This document shows positions 17,764-26,154 of a stretch of 44,761 bases of DNA, in pieces. The DNA lies in contig CAZSMU010000013.1 of assembly GCA_964607915.1 (NCBI GenBank), forward strand, positions 1-44,761, in the 5' to 3' direction. The stretch is from JADJPL01 sp964607915 (GTDB taxonomy: Bacteria; Bacteroidota; Bacteroidia; Chitinophagales; Saprospiraceae). Made by a program: the position numbers and the translations under genes. The stretch's first letter is position 1. Each line of letters begins with the position of its first letter. The notes beneath the pieces are model-generated. The model saw only the letters and a list, made by a program, of their open reading frames with translations. It made no database searches and was not told where the DNA came from.

Positions 17764-18564
17764 ATGGATAAGAACGGCATACTCGAAGCAGTAAAAGCCC
17801 TGGCAAAAGCCGCTGGAGCGGCCATCCTGGATATTTACGGGAGCAGCGATTTCGGGGTAGTCCAAAAAGACGATGCCTCGCCTCTGACCGCTGCCGACCA
17901 GGCTTCCAACCACATCATCTGCGACGGGTTGGCAGCTTTAGAACCCCGGTTTCCCATTATTTCCGAAGAAAATAAGGAAATTCCCTACGAAACCCGCAAA
18001 AATTACGCCTATACCTGGTTGGTAGACCCCTTAGACGGCACCAAGGAATTCATCAAACGCAATGGAGATTTTACCGTCAACATTGCTTTGGTCAAAGGTC
18101 AGGAACTGGAAATGGGGGTAGTCTATATCCCGGTACACGGGGAACTCTATTGGGCTTGGCGAGGCATGGGTGCTTTTTTGGAGCAGGCTGGGCAGGTACA
18201 GCCCCTCCGCAGCGCTTCCGATTTTAGATTATCCGATTCCCGATTGCGCATTGTGTGCTCCCGTTCGCACATGAGCCCCGAAACAGAAGAGTTTATCCGC
18301 AAACTTCGGGAACCCGAGCTCATTTCGCGGGGCAGCGCCCTAAAATTCCTGCTGCTGGCGCGGGGCGAAGCGCATATTTACCCCCGCCTCGGACCGACGA
18401 TGGAATGGGACACCGGCGCTGCCCAGGTAATCCTCGAAGAAGCCGGAGGACAGGTGGTGGAGGCCAGCTCTTCCCTGCCCCTCCTCTACAACAAAGCGAA
18501 CCTGCGCAATCCGGATTTCATCGCGTATGGCCGGCCGGTACAAGCATTCGAGAGCCTTTCATAA
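17764..18564 (+). CDS. cysQ: 3'(2'),5'-bisphosphate nucleotidase CysQ
   Basis: A 266-residue Mg-dependent inositol-monophosphatase-fold enzyme that removes the 3' phosphate from PAP (adenosine 3',5'-bisphosphate), a by-product of sulfate assimilation. Metal ligands are visible in SEEN (67-70) and DPLDGT (88-93), and the C-terminal MEWDTGAA motif is present. Length is usual for CysQ. No sulfate-assimilation genes lie in this window. Its stop codon precedes the GT2 reading frame, which lies one frame back and has no standard start. Confidence 0.93.
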   Translation: MDKNGILEAVKALAKAAGAAILDIYGSSDFGVVQKDDASPLTAADQASNHIICDGLAALEPRFPIISEENKEIPYETRKNYAYTWLVDPLDGTKEFIKRNGDFTVNIALVKGQELEMGVVYIPVHGELYWAWRGMGAFLEQAGQVQPLRSASDFRLSDSRLRIVCSRSHMSPETEEFIRKLREPELISRGSALKFLLLARGEAHIYPRLGPTMEWDTGAAQVILEEAGGQVVEASSSLPLLYNKANLRNPDFIAYGRPVQAFESLS

Positions 18565-18575
18565 ACACATCTGCC

Positions 18576-19343
18576 CTGGGACCGGTATCGCTTGTCGTCA
18601 TCACCTACAATGAAGAGCACAACATCCGCCGCTGCATAGAAAGTGCGCGGGAGGTAGTCGATGAGATTCTCGTCGTGGACTCCCTGTCGGCCGATAAAAC
18701 GGTGGAAATCGCTGCCGCATTAGGCGCACGCATAATCCTGCAACCCTTTCTAGGCTATATCGAGCAAAAGCGTTTTGCCATAGAGCAGGCAAGCCACTCC
18801 CTCATTTTATCGCTGGATGCCGACGAAGCGTTGTCAGACGAGTTGCGGGAATCCATACGCGCTGCGAAAAGCCGGGGCGATAAAGACTGCTACTGGATGA
18901 ACCGCCTCAGCAACATGGGGGGGCGCTGGATACGGCATGGGGGCTGGTATCCCGACCGAAAGCTGCGGTTTTTTGACCGAAGGCACTACGCGGTCGAAGG
19001 CATCAACCCCCACGACAAGTTTGTGCCGCTCGCCGCTGCGCGGGTCGGGCATCTCAAAGGCGACCTTTTGCACTATACCAACGAGGACCTTGCAGGCCGT
19101 ATCCAGACGATCAACCACTTCAGTACGCTGGCGGCAAAGGCTTTTCACGAGCGGGGAAAGAAAGGCGGATGGATGCGCCTGTTGGGAAAGCCCGCTTTTC
19201 GATTTGTACAGGAATACTTTTTCAAACTCGGGTTTCTCGACGGCTTCTACGGGTGGGTCATCGCAAAGACTTCGGCGCAATACGTCTTTCTACGAGAGAG
19301 CAAACTCATAGAGATACAACGCCGCACCGGGAGCCGTTTATAA
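18576..19343 (+). CDS. Family 2 glycosyltransferase (WaaE/KdtX-like), non-canonical start
   Basis: A GT2 enzyme of about 255 residues with a GT-A fold. The N-terminus has VSLVVITYNEEHN, the nucleotide-sugar site is DADEALSDEL (DxD at 81-83), and a middle stretch has WYPDRKLRFFDR. Family members of the lipopolysaccharide core glucosyltransferase type share this arrangement. There is no ATG, GTG or TTG between the cysQ stop and the conserved N-terminus. CTG 18576 gives the best-fitting start, and ATA 18561 overlapping the cysQ stop is another option. A sequencing error or frameshift could also explain it. The stop codon is partly formed by repeat copy B. Confidence 0.8.
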   Translation: MGPVSLVVITYNEEHNIRRCIESAREVVDEILVVDSLSADKTVEIAAALGARIILQPFLGYIEQKRFAIEQASHSLILSLDADEALSDELRESIRAAKSRGDKDCYWMNRLSNMGGRWIRHGGWYPDRKLRFFDRRHYAVEGINPHDKFVPLAAARVGHLKGDLLHYTNEDLAGRIQTINHFSTLAAKAFHERGKKGGWMRLLGKPAFRFVQEYFFKLGFLDGFYGWVIAKTSAQYVFLRESKLIEIQRRTGSRL

Positions 19344-19509
19344 TAGACTGGTTGCGAGGGGGATCATCGAGCGGTCAAAAAGGCCCTTTTCTTCCCACAC
19401 TGCGCCTTTTTGTGGTCATATAGCTAGGCTATACTCCCTCAAAAAGCCTTCGTGTGGATAAAAAATGACTCTTTTTTCCTCCTCGCTGACCCCGCGCAAC
19501 AAGTCTAAT
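19342..19509. repeat. Palindromic intergenic element, copy B (complete long form)
   Basis: A 168-bp element whose two halves are imperfect inverted copies of each other over the whole length. The left end is AATAGACTGGTTGCGAGGGG and the right end, reversed, is ATTAGACTTGTTGCGCGGGG. Its exact centre is the perfect dyad TATAGC-TAG-GCTATA (19419-19433). Inner motifs GTCAAAAAGGCCC, CCACAC and GCCTTTTTG are shared with other copies. It fills the whole gap between the GT2 stop and the next start, ending 12 nt before the lpxH ATG. Confidence 0.85.
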
Positions 19510-19521
19510 CAGTACAAGAAA

Positions 19522-20301
19522 ATGGAAGGTAAGAAAATATATTTTGCATCCGACTTTCACCTCGGCGTCAATGCCCGGCTGAGCAGTCGGCAGCGCGAGG
19601 CACAGCTCCTGCGCTGGCTGGACCACATCCGGGGAGATGCCGCAGAACTCTTTCTAGTCGGTGATTTATTCGACTTCTGGTTTGAGTACCGCAGCGTCGT
19701 GCCCCGCGGCTATGTGCGCTTCCTGGGCAAGCTCGCCGAATTGCGCGATGCGGGCTTGCCGATACACGTCTTCACGGGCAACCACGACATGTGGATGTTC
19801 GACTATTTCGAGCAGGAGCTCGGCATACCCGTCTATCGTGCGCCCATCGTGCGCGAGATGGCCGGCTATACCTTTTACATAGGGCATGGCGACGGTCTTG
19901 GACCGGGCGACAAGGGGTACAAAATCCTGAAGCGCGTTTTTCGGAATCCTCTTTGTCAATGGGCCTTTGCACGGCTACACCCCAATTTTGGAATAGGGCT
20001 GGCCCGCTTTTTATCCGGTCGCAGCCGCATGGTCAACCCTTCCGAAAAAAAGTTCCTTGGGGAATCAGAGGAATGGCTACTCGCATATAGCAACCATAAA
20101 CTCGAAGAGACAGCTGTTGATTTTTTTATCTTTGGCCACCGACACCTGCCCATTGACCACGTCCTTCAAAATGGGACCAGCCGCTATATCAACCTGGGGG
20201 AGTGGATGCACTACAATTCCTACGCTGTATTCGACGGAACACGCCTTCAGCTCGAATTTTTTGAAAATCCGGACGGTAAAATATATGGCACTACGCTTTA
20301 G
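19522..20301 (+). CDS. lpxH: UDP-2,3-diacylglucosamine pyrophosphatase, LpxH-like
   Basis: A 259-residue metallophosphoesterase of the LpxH type, which cleaves UDP-2,3-diacylglucosamine to lipid X in lipid A synthesis at the inner membrane. All metal-site motifs are in order: SDFHLG (Asp11, His13), GDLFDFWFEY (47-56), TGNHD (85-89), GHGDG (121-125) and GHRH. I chose ATG 19522 because the upstream extension is entirely repeat B sequence. The last 17 nt overlap the start of the next gene. An LpxH2-type homologue is possible. Confidence 0.88.
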   Translation: MEGKKIYFASDFHLGVNARLSSRQREAQLLRWLDHIRGDAAELFLVGDLFDFWFEYRSVVPRGYVRFLGKLAELRDAGLPIHVFTGNHDMWMFDYFEQELGIPVYRAPIVREMAGYTFYIGHGDGLGPGDKGYKILKRVFRNPLCQWAFARLHPNFGIGLARFLSGRSRMVNPSEKKFLGESEEWLLAYSNHKLEETAVDFFIFGHRHLPIDHVLQNGTSRYINLGEWMHYNSYAVFDGTRLQLEFFENPDGKIYGTTL

Positions 20302-21094
20302 GCTATGCCTGGCAGGATGGTTCATCGCGGCTCTTGCGCTCCGCGCACAGACCCTTTGGCAAGGCGACACCCTCTGGCAGGTTGAAGCCCCTATCGCCGC
20401 TGCCACACTCGATAGAATCGGGCAGGCCTACCTCGTCCTGACGAACGGGGAGCTCCGCAAATACGACGAATCCGGTCAGTTGAAAGCCGTATTCTCCCGC
20501 CGCGAACTGGGGCAACTGGCGCGTGTGGATCTCAGCGACCCCCTTCAACCCATGCTTTGGTACCCGGACTACCAAACCCTCGTCTTTCTCGATCGCGCAT
20601 TGACCCCCTACCACAGTATCCGGTTACCGGCAGACGCATTCCCGCAGCCGGCAGCGGCCGCATTGGGCAGGGATAACCTCGTATGGGTCTATGACCGCTA
20701 TCTGCACACCCTTTTCCGAATAGATGCACAAGGCCGGCGCACCGGTGCCAGCCAGGATCTCAGCCTCAACCAAGCTCCCCCCCGGGAACCCACCATGCTC
20801 GTGGCCAACGCCAATGGGGTTTACCTCACCGACCCGGCTACTGGTATCTGGCACTTCGACCGGTTGGGCCAATATCGGTTTGCCACCCCCCTCACCGGGG
20901 TTGACTTCTTGCAGCCCCTGCCCGACCAAACGCTCCTTTTGCGGCAAAATGGAGCTTTTTTTATCTATTCAGGAAATCCCCTCGAAGCACCCGTAGCCTT
21001 GGAGTTGCCCGTAGAGTATATCGCCCTCGGTATCCAGGGCAGGAAAATCCTCGCCGCAACGTCCAGCAAAGCCTTGCTGTTACAGCGGCCTTAG
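20285..21094 (+). CDS. Secreted propeller-like protein of unknown function
   Basis: A 269-residue protein with a signal peptide (hydrophobic GWFIAALALRAQ near 11-22). The mature part consists of repeating blocks of about 40 residues with strand-like patterns (LWYPDYQTLVFLDRAL, VWVYDRYLHTLFRID, GIWHFDRLGQY), consistent with a beta-propeller. No catalytic motif is apparent. Its ATG lies inside the lpxH stop region, overlapping by 17 nt, so translation is likely coupled. Position next to lpxH may hint at an envelope role, but this is only context. Confidence 0.78.
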   Translation: MALRFRLCLAGWFIAALALRAQTLWQGDTLWQVEAPIAAATLDRIGQAYLVLTNGELRKYDESGQLKAVFSRRELGQLARVDLSDPLQPMLWYPDYQTLVFLDRALTPYHSIRLPADAFPQPAAAALGRDNLVWVYDRYLHTLFRIDAQGRRTGASQDLSLNQAPPREPTMLVANANGVYLTDPATGIWHFDRLGQYRFATPLTGVDFLQPLPDQTLLLRQNGAFFIYSGNPLEAPVALELPVEYIALGIQGRKILAATSSKALLLQRP

Positions 21095-21157
21095 CGCACG
21101 TTCGGGTCGGAGCAGTTTATTCCAGCCTGAACCATCCGACATGTCGAGGTAATACGC

Positions 21158-21165
21158 TATTTTTG
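21158..21165 (+). promoter_or_regulatory. -7 box for YncE/phosphoesterase gene
   Basis: TATTTTTG is an exact TAnnTTTG match 18 nt before the ATG at 21184. No convincing -33 TTG at standard spacing. Confidence 0.5.
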
Positions 21166-21183
21166 TACACAAACACATATCGT

Positions 21184-23616
21184 ATGCTTCGCACCCATGT
21201 ACTCTCCCTGCTGGCCCTTGCCGTACTTTTTTACTCCTGTGACCAGCAGATGGCCAAAACAGATCCTGCAAAAGAGGAAGCTGTACAGCGCCTCACCCTG
21301 CCCAACGGGTGGGCTCTCACTCCAACGGGCGACCATCTGCCCCTGGGCGACTTTCCCCTACAGCTCCTCATAGCACCAGATGGGAAGCGCGCTATAGCCA
21401 CCAACAACGGCCAAAGCAAACACAGCCTGACCCTCCTCGACCTGGAACATAAAAAAGTCATCGAAGAAATCACGGTGCCGAAAGCCTGGTACGGCCTGGC
21501 CTGGCACCCGGACGGCAAGCAACTCTTTAGCTCGGGCGGCTACGACAACTGCGTGCGCGTGTACGATTACACCTCCGAACACCTGACCTTCCGCGACTCC
21601 ATACCCTTGGGGCGCGCCTGGCCTAAAGACACTATCTGCCCCGCAGGCATCGCCGTGGACACCATGGGGAAAATGCTTTATACCGTGAGCAAAGACGGCA
21701 AACCAGGTCTTTTCGTCGTAGACCTCGACAAAAAAAGCCTGGTTCGCCGCGTTGATCTCCCCGCCCAAGCCTACGCCTGCGTGCTGTCAAAAGACCAAAA
21801 ACAACTCTTTATTTCGATATGGGGCGGTGCCTCCCTCGCGGTCTACGACCTCGCCGCGCAACGCATCACCGCTACCGTCCCCGTAGGTATGCACCCCAAT
21901 GAAATGGCCCTCAGCCCGGGCGGAAATCTGCTCTATATCGCCTGTGCCGACGATAATGCCGTATCCGTTGTGGATCTCGAATCGCTGCGGGTCATCGAAA
22001 CCATCACCACATCGCTATACCCCGATGCGCCCACCGGCAGCACAGCCAACTCCTTAACTCTAAGCCCCGACGGTCGGACGCTCTACGTAGCCAATGCCGA
22101 CAACAACTGCCTCGCCGTTTTCGATGTCGGCAAAAAGGGAAAAGCAGCCTCCCAGGGCTTTATCCCCACCGGCTGGTACCCCACTTCCGTACGGATATCC
22201 GGCGGTATGGTGTATGTAGCCAACGGCAAGGGCAATACGGGTTCTGCATCCAACGCCAAGGGGCCTAACCCACTCAAACCCGGCGGCAACGGGCCAGACT
22301 ATATCGCAGCATTGTTCAAGGGCTCCCTGTCCATGTTCCGCATACCCACCGCCTATGACCTGGCCCGCCTCACCCGCTTGACATACGAAAACACCCCCTA
22401 TTCCAAAGAGCGCGAACTGCGCACCTATGGCGAGCCCGGAAACCCAATTCCCATGGAGGTCGGAAAGCCCTCGCCCATCCAATATGTATTTTACGTCATC
22501 AAAGAAAACCGCACCTACGACCAGGTGTTCGGCGATATCCCGGAGGGCAACGGCGACCCCTCCCTCTGCATATTCCCCGACAGCGTCACGCCCAACAAAC
22601 ACGCATTAGCCCGGGAATTTGTGCTCCTCGATAACTTTTATGTGGATGCAGAAGTCAGTGCCGACGGCCACAACTGGTCAACCGGCGCCTACGCAAACGA
22701 CTATGTAGAAAAAACCTGGCCCACCAATTACGGGGGCCGAGGCGGTACATACGATTATGAGGGCAGCAAAAAAATCGCATATCCCCGCAAAGGCTTCCTC
22801 TGGGATCAGGCGCAGCGGGCGGGAATCTCCTACCGGACCTATGGGGAGTTTGCCAACCTCGACAAGACAGCAGTAGAATCCCTCAAGGGGCATGCCAGTC
22901 CCCGCTTCCCCGGCTATAACCTTTCGATACGCGATGTGTATCGCTTCGAGCAATGGCGCGCCGACTTCGATTCGCTCCTCGCCGCTGGCCAGGTGCCCCG
23001 ACTCAACATCGTCCGCTTTGGCAACGACCACACGGCCGGGGCGAGGGGTGGGGCATTGACGCCCATCGCCATGGTGGCAGACAACGACCAGGCGGTAGGT
23101 CTGTTTGTCGAACACCTTTCTAAAAGCCCCATCTGGAAAGAAACCGCCATTTTCGTGCTGGAAGACGATGCGCAAAATGGCTCCGACCACATAGATGCCC
23201 ACCGCTCCCCCGCTTTGGTCATCAGCCCTTATACCAAGCGCAAGCACGTCGAACATACGATGTATTCTACCGCTTCCGTACTGCGTACCATCGAGCTCAT
23301 CCTGGGCTTGCCGCCTATGAGCCAATATGATGCCGCTGCAAGGCCCATGTATGCCTGTTTTAGCAAAATCCCCGATACAAAGCCTTTTACCGCAAGGCCT
23401 GCAAGAGTGGACCTCGACACCCGCAATGCCCACCACACGAGGCTTTCCAAGCTATCTTATGCCATAAACCTCGACCGCGAAGACCAGGCCCCCGACTTAT
23501 TGCTCAACGAAATCATCTGGAAGACGGTGCGGGGCGAGCAATCCGTAATGCCCCCTCCCCGGCGCGCAGCGTTTGTGCGCACGGCAACCCTCGACGAGGA
23601 AGAAGGCGAAGATTAA
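21184..23616 (+). CDS. Lipoprotein with YncE-type propeller and C-terminal phosphoesterase domain
   Basis: An 810-residue exported protein. The lipobox LFYSC places the lipidated Cys at about 19. Residues about 40-400 form YVTN/YncE-like propeller blades (GNLLYIACADDNAVSVVDLE, DGRTLYVANADNNCLAVFD). From about residue 436 a phosphoesterase domain of the alkaline-phosphatase-like superfamily begins with YVIKENRTYDQVFGD and later shows FGNDHT and FVLEDDAQNGSDHIDAHRSP, the metal-binding pattern of that family. This bifunctional architecture recurs in Bacteroidota. The natural phosphoester is unknown. I chose ATG 21184 because the lipoprotein signal follows directly. It has its own -7 box and is probably monocistronic. 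Confidence 0.88.
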   Translation: MLRTHVLSLLALAVLFYSCDQQMAKTDPAKEEAVQRLTLPNGWALTPTGDHLPLGDFPLQLLIAPDGKRAIATNNGQSKHSLTLLDLEHKKVIEEITVPKAWYGLAWHPDGKQLFSSGGYDNCVRVYDYTSEHLTFRDSIPLGRAWPKDTICPAGIAVDTMGKMLYTVSKDGKPGLFVVDLDKKSLVRRVDLPAQAYACVLSKDQKQLFISIWGGASLAVYDLAAQRITATVPVGMHPNEMALSPGGNLLYIACADDNAVSVVDLESLRVIETITTSLYPDAPTGSTANSLTLSPDGRTLYVANADNNCLAVFDVGKKGKAASQGFIPTGWYPTSVRISGGMVYVANGKGNTGSASNAKGPNPLKPGGNGPDYIAALFKGSLSMFRIPTAYDLARLTRLTYENTPYSKERELRTYGEPGNPIPMEVGKPSPIQYVFYVIKENRTYDQVFGDIPEGNGDPSLCIFPDSVTPNKHALAREFVLLDNFYVDAEVSADGHNWSTGAYANDYVEKTWPTNYGGRGGTYDYEGSKKIAYPRKGFLWDQAQRAGISYRTYGEFANLDKTAVESLKGHASPRFPGYNLSIRDVYRFEQWRADFDSLLAAGQVPRLNIVRFGNDHTAGARGGALTPIAMVADNDQAVGLFVEHLSKSPIWKETAIFVLEDDAQNGSDHIDAHRSPALVISPYTKRKHVEHTMYSTASVLRTIELILGLPPMSQYDAAARPMYACFSKIPDTKPFTARPARVDLDTRNAHHTRLSKLSYAINLDREDQAPDLLLNEIIWKTVRGEQSVMPPPRRAAFVRTATLDEEEGED

Positions 23617-23712
23617 TTGGCCTGGGAGCGTTTTTGGGGCGTTTTCCGCTTAATTATTGGTTTGCAGTAGGAAAAGAAGAATAAAAAGGATTAAAAAAAG
23701 TTTTTTCAATTC

Positions 23713-23731
23713 AAAAATGCTTTGCATTTTT
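23713..23731 (+). terminator. Hairpin after the YncE/phosphoesterase gene
   Basis: AAAAATGC-TTT-GCATTTTT is a perfect 8-bp stem with a 3-nt loop, ending in T residues, about 100 nt after the stop codon. A second perfect 16-bp palindrome, CTGCATCCGGATGCAG, follows at 23744-23759. The first looks like an intrinsic terminator on either strand; the second may be an operator. Confidence 0.45.
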
Positions 23732-23881
23732 GCTCTGGGGTATCTGCATCCGGATGCAGGAAAAACCCTTTTTCAACGCTGTCATATTTTGTAAGTAAAA
23801 AGTAAATTGTCCTTTTTAAACGGATTATCAAAAATTGGCGAACGCCAAATCCTGAACGATCTGTGCATAAATGGCTGCACC

Positions 23882-24046
23882 ATGCTGAAAAAGAAAAAAG
23901 AACCCAAAAGGAAAGACCATCTGGTAGGAAATGACCAAGCCAACGCCGACACCAAGCTCAAGCGCAAGAAGATGATGGCTCTGGAGAAACCCAAGTACAA
24001 CAACCCTAAGCACTGGCTCTTGCAGAATGAAGACGAACTAACGTAG
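23882..24046 (+). CDS. Possible small basic protein
   Basis: An open frame of 54 codons from ATG 23882 (79 codons if TTG 23807 is used). The product is lysine-rich at the N-terminus (LKKKKEPKRK) and ends PKHWLLQNEDELT. No homologue comes to mind, and no promoter matching the phylum consensus lies directly upstream. The region is AT-richer than its neighbours. It may be a real small gene or a chance frame. Confidence 0.35.
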   Translation: MLKKKKEPKRKDHLVGNDQANADTKLKRKKMMALEKPKYNNPKHWLLQNEDELT

Positions 24047-24275
24047 CTCCGGCAATAGGTACTCTCGGTGGGATGCCCTGCCTTTTACCCAATCCACGGT
24101 AAAACATAATGCAAAATTAATGCCTGCCACTTGCTAAAGGTGTGCAAAATGCTTTTTATTTGCGCCGTCAGATGTAGCCGATTGGACCGGTAAAGGGCAT
24201 AGAGCTTGTGGCCGTTCCGCGACAACGGGCTATACTCGGCAACAAGCCTAACATAACCAACTCTCTATCTTCTAA
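24047..24275. other. Gene-free stretch with a decayed repeat trace
   Basis: I see no gene here. At about 24199-24250 the sequence contains AGAGCTTGTGGCCG at one side, GGGCTATACTC in the middle and CGGCAACAAGCCTA at the other side. These resemble the ends and the central motif of the dispersed palindromic family, so a heavily decayed short copy is possible. Confidence 0.4.
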
Positions 24276-25742
24276 ATGGGTATGGCATCACCTTCCCCCG
24301 ACTCCCTCTCCTTTTCCACCCTCGTTCGACCCGGGGAGTTCGAAGCACAACGGCATTGGTATCCCAAGGCACAGCACGCGACCTTGCATACTACCCTGTC
24401 CTTCTTCTTCAACCTGGATATGGGGCGGATCGTAAGCCGCTATTGCCATCTCCACCCCAAGGTAAAGCCGGAGGCGCTGCATGGTTTATTGAATTATCCC
24501 TGCAAACATTTTCTGTGGGCCGGTGCCGATCTGCTGAACGTCACTTCCGCCGGTGGCCGACGGCAAATGGTCATCATAGAAAACAACTCCTGCCCCTCGG
24601 GACAAAAGTCCATGCCCTTGCTCGAGGACCACCAGGAACAGGGAAGCTACCGCCGCTTGATCGAACGCACCTTTTTGCCCTATCTGCAACGCAAACGCCT
24701 GCCTGTACCCGGGGGGCTGGCCGTACTGTACGACAAAAACTTCATGGAGGTTTCCGGCTATGCCGCCGTCATAGCCGATGTGTTTGGAGAACCCGTTTTT
24801 TTTACCCCTTGTTTTGATGCAGCCCCCGACCCACCCTACCGCTTCAGCGAGGGCGTACTGGAGGTCCGCGATGCACAAGGACTTTGGCACCCCATGCGCG
24901 CCGCTTTCCGCTATGTTACCCAGCGCCCCTGGGCGCGTATCCCGATACATACCAAGACCCGCATTTTGAACCCCATGCTGGCCTGTCTTGCCGGGGGACG
25001 CAATAAGCTGGTCGCAGCTAAAGCCTATGATTTTTTCAATGCAGAGTTGGAAAACCTGGGACTCAAAATCAACACGCCAGAGACCATCCGCGACGTACGA
25101 AAGGAAGAAGTGCCGCTCTGGGTCAAAAAAATGGGCGGCCAGGCCGTTGTAAAAATCCCATACAGCAACGCCGGACAAGGGGTTTTTACCATCGTCACGG
25201 AACGGGAACTCGAACAGTTCATGGAGCGCCATCTTCCGTACGACCGCTTTATCGTGCAAAGCCTCATCGGCAATTACCAGTGGAGTTCTACTACGTCGTC
25301 CGGACGGCTTTACCACGTAGGCACTATTCCCAACGCCAAAGGAAAAACGTATGTGGCCGACCTGCGCATGATGGTCAGCGCAACCGAAAACGGCATCTTA
25401 CCCCTTTGCGTGTATGCCCGGCGCGCGCGAAATCCGTTGGAAGACGATATTCAGGAAGGCAGCCAGTCGTGGGATATGCTCGGGACCAACCTATCCATCA
25501 GAAACCCGGACGGAACCTGGGACAGCGATACGAACCGCCTCATGCTCATGGACCGAAAGGATTTCAATAAACTCGGTATTGGCGTTGACGATTTGATCGA
25601 AGCGTATATTCAAACGGTACTCTCCACCGTAGCGATAGACAAGATGGCAGACACCCTGCTCAACCGACAGTCCCGCTTCCGAATGGGCTTGTTCAAATCG
25701 CTGAATGACGATCCTTCTCTTTTACACGAAATCCTCCTGTAA
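24276..25742 (+). CDS. Putative ATP-grasp-like protein of unknown function
   Basis: A 488-residue soluble protein that I cannot place in a named family. Residues about 288-306 (QAVVKIPYSNAGQGVFTIV) resemble the ATP-grasp lysine strand and glycine-rich loop. About 20-60 residues later there is RFIVQSLIGN and then VADLRMMVSATENG, which fits the strand order of the ATP-grasp C-terminal lobe. A conserved-looking stretch IIENNSCPSGQKSMP lies near residue 100. If the fold is right it would ligate a carboxylate to an amine or thiol using ATP, but the substrate is unknown. The start ATG 24276 is supported by no in-frame alternative close by except ATG 24282. It stands alone, with no partner gene within 500 bp upstream. 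Confidence 0.7.
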   Translation: MGMASPSPDSLSFSTLVRPGEFEAQRHWYPKAQHATLHTTLSFFFNLDMGRIVSRYCHLHPKVKPEALHGLLNYPCKHFLWAGADLLNVTSAGGRRQMVIIENNSCPSGQKSMPLLEDHQEQGSYRRLIERTFLPYLQRKRLPVPGGLAVLYDKNFMEVSGYAAVIADVFGEPVFFTPCFDAAPDPPYRFSEGVLEVRDAQGLWHPMRAAFRYVTQRPWARIPIHTKTRILNPMLACLAGGRNKLVAAKAYDFFNAELENLGLKINTPETIRDVRKEEVPLWVKKMGGQAVVKIPYSNAGQGVFTIVTERELEQFMERHLPYDRFIVQSLIGNYQWSSTTSSGRLYHVGTIPNAKGKTYVADLRMMVSATENGILPLCVYARRARNPLEDDIQEGSQSWDMLGTNLSIRNPDGTWDSDTNRLMLMDRKDFNKLGIGVDDLIEAYIQTVLSTVAIDKMADTLLNRQSRFRMGLFKSLNDDPSLLHEILL

Positions 25743-25774
25743 GCGAGCATCCCTGTAATTAGGTCGCTCCAGCG

Positions 25775-25897
25775 TCAGGAAGCTACCTTCCAAATGCCAA
25801 AGATGACCGCAAGCCAAGCCAGACCTTTTATCAGGAAAAATAAAAAGGCTGCTACACCGAACTTTTTTAGCAAACCGAATCTTTTGTTAAGGCGCAT
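25775..25897 (-). CDS. 40-residue single-TM membrane protein
   Basis: A very small protein with a basic N-terminus (MRLNKRFGLLKKFG) and one transmembrane helix AAFLFFLIKGLAWLAVIFGIW. Tiny proteins with this FLFFLIKGLxWL pattern occur in many Bacteroidota genomes as far as I recall, which supports it being real. ATG 25897 is chosen because the longer frame upstream runs into repeat copy C. Convergent with the ATP-grasp-like gene, 32 nt apart. The function is unknown. Confidence 0.65.
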   Translation of the reverse strand: MRLNKRFGLLKKFGVAAFLFFLIKGLAWLAVIFGIWKVAS

Positions 25898-25922
25898 ATA
25901 TATTTCCTTTTGGCTGTATTTC

Positions 25923-26076
25923 AATAGACTTATTGCGAAAAGCCAGGGAACTTTAGAAAAAACTATTTTCTTTCCGAAAAAAAGCCTTTTCAGGGAGCAC
26001 GACCAGGGCACAGAGCCGAAAAGAGGCATCGTGCGGAAATAAAAGAGCCTTTTTCACCCCTTGCAACAAATCTGAT
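25923..26076. repeat. Palindromic intergenic element, copy C (long form)
   Basis: A 154-bp copy with left end AATAGACTTATTGCG and right end, reversed, ATCAGATTTGTTGCAAGGGG. The right half, reversed, reads GGCTCTTTTATTTCCGCAC then GATGCCTCTTTTCGG, parallel to GGCCCTTTTTCGCCCACAC and TGTGCCTTTTTTCGG in copy G. The centre has diverged and is less symmetric than copy B. It lies between the divergent tiny membrane protein gene and ygiQ. Confidence 0.7.
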
Positions 26077-26154
26077 AGAATTCATAGTAAAGGTTTGCGC
26101 AGGAATTTTGTTCTAAATCCACTGTTTTTTGACAAAATACAAACAAAAGTCCCT

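Noticed and set aside
22678..23436. Minus-strand open frame of 252 codons in the phosphoesterase domain
   Set aside because: Antisense to the metal-binding motifs of the phosphoesterase and with composition of a shadow frame.
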